A stretch of 9,848 nucleotides of DNA, from the NCBI GenBank assembly GCA_017421885.1, contig JAFOHJ010000157.1, forward strand, positions 1 to 9,848. The letters are read 5' to 3'. Below the pieces are notes generated by a model. It was not told where the DNA came from, ran no database searches, and saw only the letters and a program-made list of their open reading frames with translations. Positions 1 to 5,693 of this stretch are shown here, one piece after another; within the stretch, counting starts at the first letter, position 1, and the number at the start of each line of letters is the position of its first letter. The translations under genes and the position numbers were made by a program. The DNA is from Clostridia bacterium. Lineage in GTDB: Bacteria; Bacillota_A; Clostridia; Oscillospirales; Butyricicoccaceae.

Positions 1-1
1 G

Positions 2-574
2 GGCATTGCTCACTCAGCTGCCGCAACAGCGACAGCGTCTGTGCGCGACCGCGCGTTCGCTCTCTGCCCTCGACCCAATCCCCGGGAATCAGTATGGCCG
101 TGGGGGGGCGACTATACCGACAAGCTGATGAAGGCCAAGAATATCATTTATCCCGAACCCTCGCAGCCCCTTACCCGAGGAAGTGAAGGGCAGCAGGCGG
201 TGTCGGGCGAAAAGCTGCCGCCGGTTTATGACAGCAGCTATACCGATAAGGATGATATGATGGCCTTTCTTGTCCACTATAAGAAGCTGCCCCGTAACTT
301 CATCACAAAATCCGAGGCCAAAGCCAAAGGCTGGCGCACCGGCACAAGCCTTGACTCGGTGGCGCCGGGAATGTGCATTGGCGGCGATGTATACGCAAAC
401 CGAGAGGGGCACCTGCCCGAGGGACATAAATATTTCGAGTGTGACATCAGTACCCTCGGCTTACCTTCGAGAAATGACCGAAGGATCGTCTATTCCGAAG
501 ATATGAGCCTTATATATTACACCGATATGCATTATCAGAAGTTCGAGCTGATGTACGGGGAGGAAAAGAAATGA
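2..574 (+). CDS. Barnase-type guanyl-specific ribonuclease (5'-partial)
   Basis: An RNase of the barnase/N1-T1 family, which cleaves single-stranded RNA after guanine; relatives are secreted or act as toxins. The frame is open to the left edge, and the first start-like codon inside is GTG at 41, so the true start is probably off the window. Counting from that GTG, residues 68-172 align with barnase: KLPRNFITKSEAKAKGW (82-98) matches barnase's KLPDNYITKSEAQALGW. K90 corresponds to Lys27, E133 to the general base Glu73, R144 and R148 to Arg83 and Arg87, and H164 to the general acid His102. All catalytic residues are present, so an active enzyme is expected. Residues 1-67 have no recognisable domain, and no signal peptide is visible. 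The stop overlaps the barstar start (ATGA). It could be a secreted RNase or the C-terminal toxin domain of a larger protein; the edge hides which. Confidence 0.9.
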   Translation, partial: GIAHSAAATATASVRDRAFALCPRPNPRESVWPWGGDYTDKLMKAKNIIYPEPSQPLTRGSEGQQAVSGEKLPPVYDSSYTDKDDMMAFLVHYKKLPRNFITKSEAKAKGWRTGTSLDSVAPGMCIGGDVYANREGHLPEGHKYFECDISTLGLPSRNDRRIVYSEDMSLIYYTDMHYQKFELMYGEEKK

Positions 575-861
575 CCAAAAGGATCGACCTGAACTGTGAG
601 CTTATCGCAGGCGAACGCGATAAGGCTCATGATTATCTTAAAGAGCTGTTCGGTCTGCCCGACTATTACGGCAGGAACCTTGATGCCCTCTACGACTGTC
701 TGACCGACCTTGACCGCGTTTTTGTGGGGCTGTGGAATGCAAATGCCATAATGTCCAGCGAATACGGCAGAAAGATCGTCGAAACGATCGCCGAAGCGTG
801 CAAGGAGACCGGAGGCGGCATGACGTGGATGGATCTTTCGGGGATCAAACCCAATATATAA
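571..861 (+). CDS. Barstar-type ribonuclease inhibitor (immunity protein)
   Basis: A 96-residue barstar-family protein. It is expected to stay in the cytoplasm and plug the active site of the RNase encoded just upstream. The core helix-2 region LPDYYGRNLDALYDCL (29-44) matches barstar's LPEYYGENLDALWDCL. D38 and D42 correspond to barstar Asp35 and Asp39, the main contacts with the barnase active site. Y41 replaces Trp38, a conservative change, and E75 probably corresponds to Glu76. The length is close to the family norm of about 90. The start ATG at 571 shares ATGA with the RNase stop, and a GGGGAGG ribosome site lies 7 bases upstream, so translation is coupled to the RNase gene. This ties inhibitor dosage to toxin dosage, as expected for a toxin-immunity pair. 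A hairpin terminator follows 6 bases after the stop. Confidence 0.93.
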   Translation: MTKRIDLNCELIAGERDKAHDYLKELFGLPDYYGRNLDALYDCLTDLDRVFVGLWNANAIMSSEYGRKIVETIAEACKETGGGMTWMDLSGIKPNI

Positions 862-867
862 AAACAA

Positions 868-903
868 CCCCTGACACCGGCTGTTATCAGTCGAGGTCAG
901 GGG
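868..903. terminator. Bidirectional intrinsic terminator between convergent genes
   Basis: CCCCTGAC (868-875) pairs perfectly with GTCAGGGG (896-903). A second stem, CGGCTG (878-883) with CAGTCG (888-893, one G-U pair), forms inside it, with loop TTAT. An A-rich stretch (859-867) lies on one side and TATTTT (904-909) on the other, so it can end both the barnase-barstar transcript (+) and the GIY-YIG transcript (-). The stop codon of the GIY-YIG gene lies inside the inner loop and stem. Confidence 0.75.
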
Positions 904-1174
904 TATTTTCATATCTTTGGAAGCTTTTTATCAGCTCACACTTCTGTTTTCGGCTCAGGCGCTTTAGGTGGAACTCTCGGCTCATAGCCTGTTCCTTTGT
1001 GTCTGAGAGCTCGTAGTATACCATCCTCACAGGTAGGCGCGAGCGGGTGTATTTGCTGCCCTTGCCCGAGTTGTGCGAGGCGAGGCGCCGCGTCATGTCA
1101 TTGGTCCAGCCGATATAAAAGGTGCCGTCGCGGCACTCGAGGATATATGTATAGTTCAAGTCGATCACCGGCAT
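887..1174 (-). CDS. GIY-YIG nuclease-domain protein, YhbQ/UPF0213 type
   Basis: A 95-residue single-domain protein of the small bacterial GIY-YIG family (UPF0213; YhbQ/YazA-like). It carries YTYIL (8-12) in place of the GIY element and YIG at 20-22, the candidate catalytic arginine in TRRLASHN (28-35), the [20 protein letters not shown] block (36-55) typical of this subgroup, and the metal-binding glutamate E67 in REFHLKRLS (66-74). The catalytic core appears intact. Members are proposed DNA structure-specific or repair-related nucleases, but the cellular role is poorly settled. It starts 38 bases after the stop of the 498-residue gene on the same strand and could be read through from it. No Shine-Dalgarno is visible before the ATG; instead a sigma-A-like promoter ends 2 bases from it. 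The stop lies within the convergent terminator hairpin. Confidence 0.88.
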   Translation of the reverse strand: MPVIDLNYTYILECRDGTFYIGWTNDMTRRLASHNSGKGSKYTRSRLPVRMVYYELSDTKEQAMSREFHLKRLSRKQKCELIKSFQRYENTPDLD

Positions 1175-1176
1175 TT

Positions 1177-1205
1177 ATCATAGCACAGAAGCCGGAAAAA
1201 TGCAA
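1177..1205 (-). promoter_or_regulatory. Candidate sigma-A promoter directly upstream of the GIY-YIG gene
   Basis: On the minus strand, TTGCAT (1200-1205) and TATGAT (1177-1182) are separated by exactly 17 bases. The -10 box lies 2 bases from the ATG at 1174, so the transcript would begin at or just after the start codon, implying a leaderless message if the promoter is real. The hexamers match consensus at 4/6 and 5/6. It could also be a chance match in a short AT-containing gap. Confidence 0.4.
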
Positions 1206-1212
1206 AGCGGGA

Positions 1213-2709
1213 TCAGATCAGCTTGACCTCGGCATCCTCTATAAGCTTGATATTCCATGTGATGCCCCATGTGATGCTGTCGGGTTGCCTGAAATAGATG
1301 GACGAGCATGCGGCATTCCTTCCGCGTGATGTGGGAAGGACGCCGATGGCGGTGGGGCCGTCGGCGCCTCCTATAATGCCGATGGCAGCGGTCGCCTGAG
1401 GCTCGAGGGCGTATTTTGAGGCGAGGGGATCGCCGCTGGGTGCAGGCTTTGGGATGGGGTGGGGACGGTCACCGGGCGAGAGGTCTCTCACCGTGACGGT
1501 GCGCCGCTTGGCTTCGGGCGAGAGGCCGTAGGTCATGGCGGTGTAGCAGGTGGGGATCTCAAAGTTCTCCAACGGGAGACGCGAGGGGTCCATGCTACCC
1601 TGCTCGAGCTCGGTTACCGTGAGGGTGTATTCCTCACCCGTCAGAGGATGGGCAAAGGAGACTGCCTCGGTGCCGGGGGTGGTGAAGGTTGGTCCTTTGA
1701 ACTCATGGGGGTCGCGCTCAAGACGGAGCTCAAAGCTCTCGAGACTGCTTTCGCCATCGGGCCAGCTGAGATAATAGCGTGCTCCGAACCACGGCTTTGA
1801 AAGGTCGAAGCCATAATGCCTGAGCTTCTGCTCGAAAGAGTTCTTTTCGGCATAAAGGCTGCGGGGGATATAGCGGTAGAGGGAGCCGTGATGGCTGCCC
1901 ACCCTTTTGCCGTTTATCTCGGCATGGAGACGGAAATGGATGCTGAGAGGGTCGCTCTCACGGAGGGAGTCGGAGCATTTTTTCAGCTCTTCCTCGGGAA
2001 GGAAGAACCATTTGTCGATATATTTCTTCACCTTCTCATAGGAGACCGATGCGAACATATCGAGAACTACGCCGCTGCGGCAGACATATGCTGCGGGGAC
2101 TGTCCACTCTTCTTCGCCCCATTTAAAGGAGGCATTTATCTCGTGCAGAATACCCTCATCTTCTTTGGTGTGGTCGAAAAACACCTTCCACTGCTGCACT
2201 TTGGGCTGGGGAGGTGTCATGCCGGTGACATCATAATACTCCTCGCTCCAGGGAATGAGGGAGGGGGAGAAGAGGGCCTGCAGCCTTGTGATGTAGCCGT
2301 AGGGGTCGGCTATGGGCTCAAGTGAGAAGGCGTTTCGGATGACCCCGATTGCCTCTTCGGCCTCGGGCAGGGGAGGGTTCTCGGCAGTGAAGGCATCAAA
2401 GCGCTCGCGGTCCCACATATAGGCTTGCTGGACGGCGGCAAGGTCCTTTGTGGTGATCAGCAGGCGCAGAAACTCTTCGAAATTACGGGCGATGGGGTTC
2501 ACATAGGGGTCGAGATCCATAGGGGCGACGGCGAACACCGTTTCTCCCAGGCCGGGGACGGTGCAGTAGTGTATGCCGTCCACACCGGCCCAGCCGATTA
2601 TGTCGGCTCCAAGGGGAGTGCAGAAATAGGAGGTGTTGTCGCTGCGCTGAATGAGGCCTATGGCATCAAAATCTATGGGCAGCGCCCTGAAACGCTGGAG
2701 AAGTGTCAT
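1213..2709 (-). CDS. Uncharacterised 498-residue protein with C-terminal GGADGPT motif
   Basis: I cannot assign a function. The protein appears soluble, with no signal peptide and no membrane-length hydrophobic segment. The N-terminal part (about 1-110) has the pattern GADIIGWAGVDGIHYC (34-49) ... NPIARNFEEFLRLLI (71-85); the NFEEFLRLL piece is weakly reminiscent of SMI1/KNR4 (SUKH) domains. A central part (about 170-280) has the look of an alpha/beta domain. The C-terminal part (about 325-498) contains FAHPLTGEEYTLTV (352-365), then IGIIGGADGPTAI (443-455), then a hydrophobic beta-like tail. That motif nearly matches the conserved motif of OadB/GcdB decarboxylase beta subunits, which are multi-span membrane proteins, so this is not one of those. 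The architecture resembles a recurring family of hypothetical clostridial proteins as I recall them. The start ATG follows AAGGAG with a 7-base spacer and lies 30 bases after the AIM24 stop, indicating an operon with it. Confidence 0.85.
   Translation of the reverse strand: MTLLQRFRALPIDFDAIGLIQRSDNTSYFCTPLGADIIGWAGVDGIHYCTVPGLGETVFAVAPMDLDPYVNPIARNFEEFLRLLITTKDLAAVQQAYMWDRERFDAFTAENPPLPEAEEAIGVIRNAFSLEPIADPYGYITRLQALFSPSLIPWSEEYYDVTGMTPPQPKVQQWKVFFDHTKEDEGILHEINASFKWGEEEWTVPAAYVCRSGVVLDMFASVSYEKVKKYIDKWFFLPEEELKKCSDSLRESDPLSIHFRLHAEINGKRVGSHHGSLYRYIPRSLYAEKNSFEQKLRHYGFDLSKPWFGARYYLSWPDGESSLESFELRLERDPHEFKGPTFTTPGTEAVSFAHPLTGEEYTLTVTELEQGSMDPSRLPLENFEIPTCYTAMTYGLSPEAKRRTVTVRDLSPGDRPHPIPKPAPSGDPLASKYALEPQATAAIGIIGGADGPTAIGVLPTSRGRNAACSSIYFRQPDSITWGITWNIKLIEDAEVKLI
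1345..1389 (-). other. Decarboxylase-beta-like GGADGPT motif in a soluble protein
   Basis: Residues 441-455 of the 498-residue protein read AAIGIIGGADGPTAI. In Klebsiella OadB the same string occurs (AAIGIIGGADGPTAI), where its aspartate takes part in sodium binding and transport. Here the equivalent aspartate is D450. No other part of the OadB fold is visible. Confidence 0.8.
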
Positions 2710-2739
2710 GATATGCTCCTTTATATAAAGGGGTGGAGT

Positions 2740-3513
2740 TTATCTGATGGGATTCTTTGAAACGGGGGCCAGCAGGACCTTGCCTGTGCCGCGGTAGACA
2801 TTTACGAGGCCTTCGCCCGATGCTGCCGAACCGATGAGGCTCTTGCCCGAGCGTTCGACTGTAAACTCGAGGCTGCCGCTCCATGCGATGGCCATGTTGC
2901 CGTCCACCTTGAGGACATCGTTCTTAAGCTCGATCTCGATGAGCTCTTCTCTGGGCGAGATCGACTCGAGGCAGAGGATGCCGCTGCCCTGAATGCCGAG
3001 GTTGAAGAGGCCCTCGTTGCCCAGCGCAGCCGACGAGAGGTTGGAGCGGGGCACAGCTTTGTGTTTGAGGCTCGATTCGCAGGCGAGGAAGAGGCCGTCG
3101 TCGAGGACGATGGAGCCGTTCCAGTCGGCAACATCGATAAGGATGATGTGCTTGTAGGTGGGCTCGAGGACAAGGGTGCCGCTGCCGGTGTATTCGGGCT
3201 TGATGGCCGATTCGCCGGTGACACTGCCGCGGAGGGCCTTACCGAAAAAGTCACCCACGCCCTTGAGGCCGGTTGTGGCGTTTACATCGCCCACAGTCCA
3301 CTGCATGGCACCGGCCTGAGTAGTGACATCGCTTACCGAGAGGTCGCAGATGACCTGGCGCTTGCGGACATTCATTTCGTTGCAGAAATAGGCAACCTGG
3401 GCATCAAAGGGAGTGACCGAGAGGTCGCGGAGATATTCGACGACGGTAAAAGCACCGCGCTGCTCGAGGGTTTTGATATCGTTGTTGTCGGTAAAGTTTC
3501 TGATAGTATACAT
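2740..3513 (-). CDS. AIM24 family protein (TIGR00266/DUF124-like)
   Basis: A 257-residue protein of the AIM24 family, named for yeast Aim24, a mitochondrial inner-membrane protein; bacterial members have no firm function. The family signature is a run of short glycine-rich beta strands. Visible pieces are GSGTLVLEPTYKHIILID (110-127), SIVLDDGLFLACES (134-147), GLFNLGIQGSGILCLES (168-184), and the C-terminal GEGLVNVYRGTGKVLLAPV (233-251). The length is slightly above the usual 220-230, mainly through an N-terminal extension of about 30 residues before the first strand. No signal peptide or membrane helix is seen. The ATG at 3513 has AAAGGAG upstream on the minus strand, and an extended -10 promoter lies 33 bases before it. 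It heads the minus-strand cluster with the 498-residue gene. Confidence 0.9.
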   Translation of the reverse strand: MYTIRNFTDNNDIKTLEQRGAFTVVEYLRDLSVTPFDAQVAYFCNEMNVRKRQVICDLSVSDVTTQAGAMQWTVGDVNATTGLKGVGDFFGKALRGSVTGESAIKPEYTGSGTLVLEPTYKHIILIDVADWNGSIVLDDGLFLACESSLKHKAVPRSNLSSAALGNEGLFNLGIQGSGILCLESISPREELIEIELKNDVLKVDGNMAIAWSGSLEFTVERSGKSLIGSAASGEGLVNVYRGTGKVLLAPVSKNPIR

Positions 3514-3546
3514 ATATTTGCTCCTTTCGGGTTTTTATCTGAATAC

Positions 3547-3555
3547 ATTATACCA
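3547..3555 (-). promoter_or_regulatory. Extended -10 promoter for the AIM24 operon
   Basis: On the minus strand the sequence reads TGG-TATAAT: a perfect -10 hexamer (3547-3552) preceded by the TGN extended element (3553-3555). No good -35 box is found at the usual distance, which is typical of extended -10 promoters. Transcription would begin near 3540, leaving about 27 bases of leader with the AAAGGAG ribosome site before the ATG at 3513. Confidence 0.65.
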
Positions 3556-3812
3556 CAAAGGCAGGTGGATGCGCTATCGCGTCTTCGGTTTAATATGAAA
3601 AGTTAATGGAAAATTAAAAAGTTGCCATACAGATATATGGCTTATAGAATAAAACTATATATTTATAGATACTCATAGAAAAAGAGAATAAAAATTGATC
3701 AGTGTATATTATATGCAGGTTAATGAAGTGTGGCGGAAAAAGATGAAATCATCGAAAATATTGATAAAACTTTGATTATTGTTTTGAATATCTAATTAAA
3801 TATAAGTTGCTG

Positions 3813-3841
3813 TAGACAAACTGGAGTAAAAGCTGTATTAT
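3813..3841 (+). promoter_or_regulatory. Candidate sigma-A promoter of the peptide transporter operon
   Basis: TAGACA (3813-3818) and TATTAT (3836-3841) each match consensus at 5/6 and are separated by 17 bases. Transcription would begin near 3848, giving a leader of about 158 bases before the ATG at 4007. This is the best plus-strand match in the intergenic region. It was found by eye only. Confidence 0.55.
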
Positions 3842-3910
3842 CTATGCGTAAATGCTATGGTAGTTATAGGTTGAGGAAATAAACTGAACACTATTTATAG
3901 CGTTTTTTTA

Positions 3911-3943
3911 TGCAGTAAAGTTTCCTGTAAAGAATTTACTGCA
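3911..3943 (+). repeat. 9-base perfect inverted repeat in the transporter leader
   Basis: TGCAGTAAA (3911-3919) and TTTACTGCA (3935-3943) are perfect complements around a 15-base spacer. It lies downstream of the candidate promoter, about 65 bases before the binding-protein start. It may be an operator for a dimeric regulator or a leader RNA hairpin. It is followed by mixed sequence rather than a T run, so it is not an obvious terminator. Confidence 0.6.
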
Positions 3944-3956
3944 GTTTCCGGTCTCT

Positions 3957-3970
3957 ACGGCGTGTGCCGT
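3957..3970 (+). repeat. Small GC-rich hairpin before the ribosome site
   Basis: ACGGC (3957-3961), loop GTGT, GCCGT (3966-3970). It lies 20 bases upstream of the AGGAAGG ribosome site of the binding-protein gene and may stabilise the 5' leader or affect access to it. The stem is short and the function is unknown. Confidence 0.4.
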
Positions 3971-4006
3971 TTGGATAAAAAATACTTATGAGGAAGGAAC
4001 TAAGAC

Positions 4007-5632
4007 ATGAAAAGAATCTTAGCCATGCTTCTGGCTCTGATGATGATGTTCAGCATGGTTGCATGCGGCGGCGAAAAAGAAGAAGAGCCCGCTAAGGACG
4101 AACAGCAGAACGAAGAGCAGAATGCAACAGAAGAAAAGGAAGAAGAGCCCAAGGAACCCCAGAAGGTTGACGGCGGCCACTTCACAATGGCCATCGAAGA
4201 GTCTATCAACTCTCTCGTATGGTACAACAACAATTCCACCGACCAGGGCGAGCAGGTTTTCCAGAGCCTCTATGATCCCCTGTGGAACATGAACCTCGAC
4301 GGCACAAAGGATTACTACCTTGCCGAGTCCTGCGACCTTTCCGAAGACGGCCTGACATACACAGTCAAGATGCGTCAGGATGCTTACTGGCACGACGGCG
4401 AGCAAGTTACAGCCGACGACGTTATCTACACACTGACATGGTTCTCGAACCCCGACTGCGGTTCTCCCAATGCAGCTGCTTCCTATAAGGTAGACGGCGA
4501 GTTCTGCACATTCGAGAAGGTCGACGATTTCACATTCACAGTTTCGATCGTCCGTCCCTCCAATATGTTCGCATCCCGCCTCGGCTATCTGCATCCCTTC
4601 CCCGAGCATATCTTCAAGGATGTTCCCGTTGCTGAAGTTCTGACATGCGAAGAAGGCAACAAGGGCATCGGTACAGGCGCTTTCATGCTCGACAGCTTCA
4701 CAGTCGGCGAGAAGATGGTTCTCAAGCGCAACGATAACTACTACGGCGATAAGGCTAACCTCGACACAGTCGAAGTTCGCTGCATCCCCAACACAGGCAC
4801 ACAGGAAGTCGCATTCCGCAACGGTGAGCTGAGCGTTTACACAATCAGCAACGCTGAGACACTCAACAAGTTTGAGACAGAAGCTCAGTACGACATCCAT
4901 TCTTACGACGATACACGTATCTGCTTCATGCAGATCAACCCCAATGCCGAGGCTACATCCACAATGGAAGCACGCCAGGCTATCATCTATGCTCTGAATC
5001 TCGAAGAGATCGTTCTGGGCACATACGGCAGCGACAAGATCTGCGTAGTTGCAAACTCCATCATGTCTCCTGCAAGCATGTTCTATAACCCCGACATCAA
5101 GAACTACGAGCAGGATATCGCAAAGTCCAAGGAGCTCATCGCTCAGACAGGTCTTGCTGACAAGACAATCAAGATCATCTTTAACTCTGCACGTGTTGGC
5201 CAGGAAGAAATGTCCATCATGATCCAGAGCCAGCTGCAGGCAGTAGGCCTGAACGTTGAGGTAGAGGGCATGGAGACATCGGGCTACTTCACATCCTACT
5301 TCCGCGCAACAGATACATATAACATCGCTCTGATGGCCAACGGTATGAAGGGTGACCCCGGCAACTACTGCGGCCTGTTCAACAACACAAGATCGGGCGC
5401 AAATATGTATACAACAGAGGAAGTCAACAACCTCTGGACAGAGATCGACAAGGAAGCTGATCCCGCTAAGCGCCAGGAGCTGGTAAACGAGGTTCTCGCA
5501 AAGCTTCAGGAGTGCTGGTCCTGCGTACCTTTTGCTGAGACATACTGTGTCTACGCTGCCCAGACAAACATCCGCGGCTTCGAAGATACAAACCGTATGA
5601 CAGATCTCACCAAGCTGTATTTTGTTGAGTAA
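4007..5632 (+). CDS. Peptide/nickel-type ABC transporter substrate-binding lipoprotein
   Basis: A 541-residue family 5 solute-binding protein (SBP_bac_5; OppA/DppA/NikA group). It captures the substrate outside the membrane for the importer encoded downstream. The signal peptide MKRILAMLLA ... ends in the lipobox SMVAC, with C20 the expected lipidated cysteine. An acidic, Glu/Lys/Gln-rich linker (about 22-55) tethers the domain. The family landmark is present as LSEDGLTYTVKMRQDAYWHD (111-130) followed by GEQVTADDVIYTL (131-143), and IGTGAFMLDSF (221-231) is also typical. Length is normal. AGGAAGG lies upstream of the ATG. About 38 of 40 threonines use ACA, unlike the adjacent permease gene. 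A strong hairpin follows the stop, probably making this gene the most abundant product of the operon. The substrate cannot be told from sequence: peptides are the default, with nickel or other small molecules possible. Confidence 0.93.
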   Translation: MKRILAMLLALMMMFSMVACGGEKEEEPAKDEQQNEEQNATEEKEEEPKEPQKVDGGHFTMAIEESINSLVWYNNNSTDQGEQVFQSLYDPLWNMNLDGTKDYYLAESCDLSEDGLTYTVKMRQDAYWHDGEQVTADDVIYTLTWFSNPDCGSPNAAASYKVDGEFCTFEKVDDFTFTVSIVRPSNMFASRLGYLHPFPEHIFKDVPVAEVLTCEEGNKGIGTGAFMLDSFTVGEKMVLKRNDNYYGDKANLDTVEVRCIPNTGTQEVAFRNGELSVYTISNAETLNKFETEAQYDIHSYDDTRICFMQINPNAEATSTMEARQAIIYALNLEEIVLGTYGSDKICVVANSIMSPASMFYNPDIKNYEQDIAKSKELIAQTGLADKTIKIIFNSARVGQEEMSIMIQSQLQAVGLNVEVEGMETSGYFTSYFRATDTYNIALMANGMKGDPGNYCGLFNNTRSGANMYTTEEVNNLWTEIDKEADPAKRQELVNEVLAKLQECWSCVPFAETYCVYAAQTNIRGFEDTNRMTDLTKLYFVE

Positions 5633-5640
5633 TCTATTTT

Positions 5641-5681
5641 AAAAGCAATAACGCAGGGTCATCCCTGCGTTATTGTTTTTT
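5641..5681 (+). terminator. Strong intrinsic terminator inside the transporter operon
   Basis: CAATAACGCAGGG (5646-5658), loop TCAT, CCCTGCGTTATTG (5663-5675): a perfect 13-base-pair stem followed by six T (5676-5681). Preceding A bases can extend the stem into the T run. It sits between the binding-protein stop (5632) and the first permease start (5694), so it most likely acts as a partial terminator or 3'-end stabiliser that lowers permease and ATPase levels relative to the binding protein. A complete stop would require a separate promoter for the permease, and none is evident in the 61-base gap. Confidence 0.88.
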
Positions 5682-5693
5682 GGGGAATCAATT

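Larger units (their letters stand above)
3514..4006. other. AT-rich divergent intergenic region (493 bases)
   Basis: The region separates the minus-strand AIM24 operon from the plus-strand transporter operon. It is clearly more AT-rich than the flanking genes and holds no convincing coding sequence. It contains the AIM24 promoter (3547-3555) and a plus-strand promoter candidate (3813-3841). It also has a small inverted repeat GCCATA/TATGGC (3624-3629 and 3636-3641, 6-base loop), a 9-base perfect inverted repeat (3911-3943), a short hairpin (3957-3970), and the ribosome site of the binding protein (AGGAAGG, 3991-3997). Nothing identifiable is seen in about 3642-3812 apart from A/T-rich runs. 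Confidence 0.8.

Noticed and set aside
1345..1389. Calling the 498-residue gene a sodium-translocating decarboxylase beta subunit
   Set aside because: Only the short GGADGPT motif matches; the multi-span membrane fold of the family is absent.
1816..2325. Plus-strand open frames across the 498-residue and AIM24 genes (1816-2325, 3061-3606)
   Set aside because: Compositional shadows of the minus-strand genes, which have clear ribosome sites and, for AIM24, family motifs.
3601..3720. Short A/T-rich repeats (ATAGAATAAA-like) as a CRISPR or iteron array
   Set aside because: No regular repeat-spacer pattern and no repeated unit long enough; consistent with simple AT-rich sequence.
3713..3775. A 20-codon ATG reading frame in the intergenic region (starts MQVNEVWRKK)
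   Set aside because: No ribosome site, no recognisable peptide, and very AT-rich surroundings; probably chance.
4019..4900. Long open frames opposite the transporter genes (for example the minus strand at 4019-4900 and 7436-8434)
   Set aside because: They are antisense shadows of well-supported genes caused by GC-biased codon use; no domain or ribosome site supports them.
5673..5693. Longer permease start at a TTG (5673)
   Set aside because: It lies inside the terminator stem and T run and has no ribosome site; the ATG at 5694 gives the normal N-terminus.
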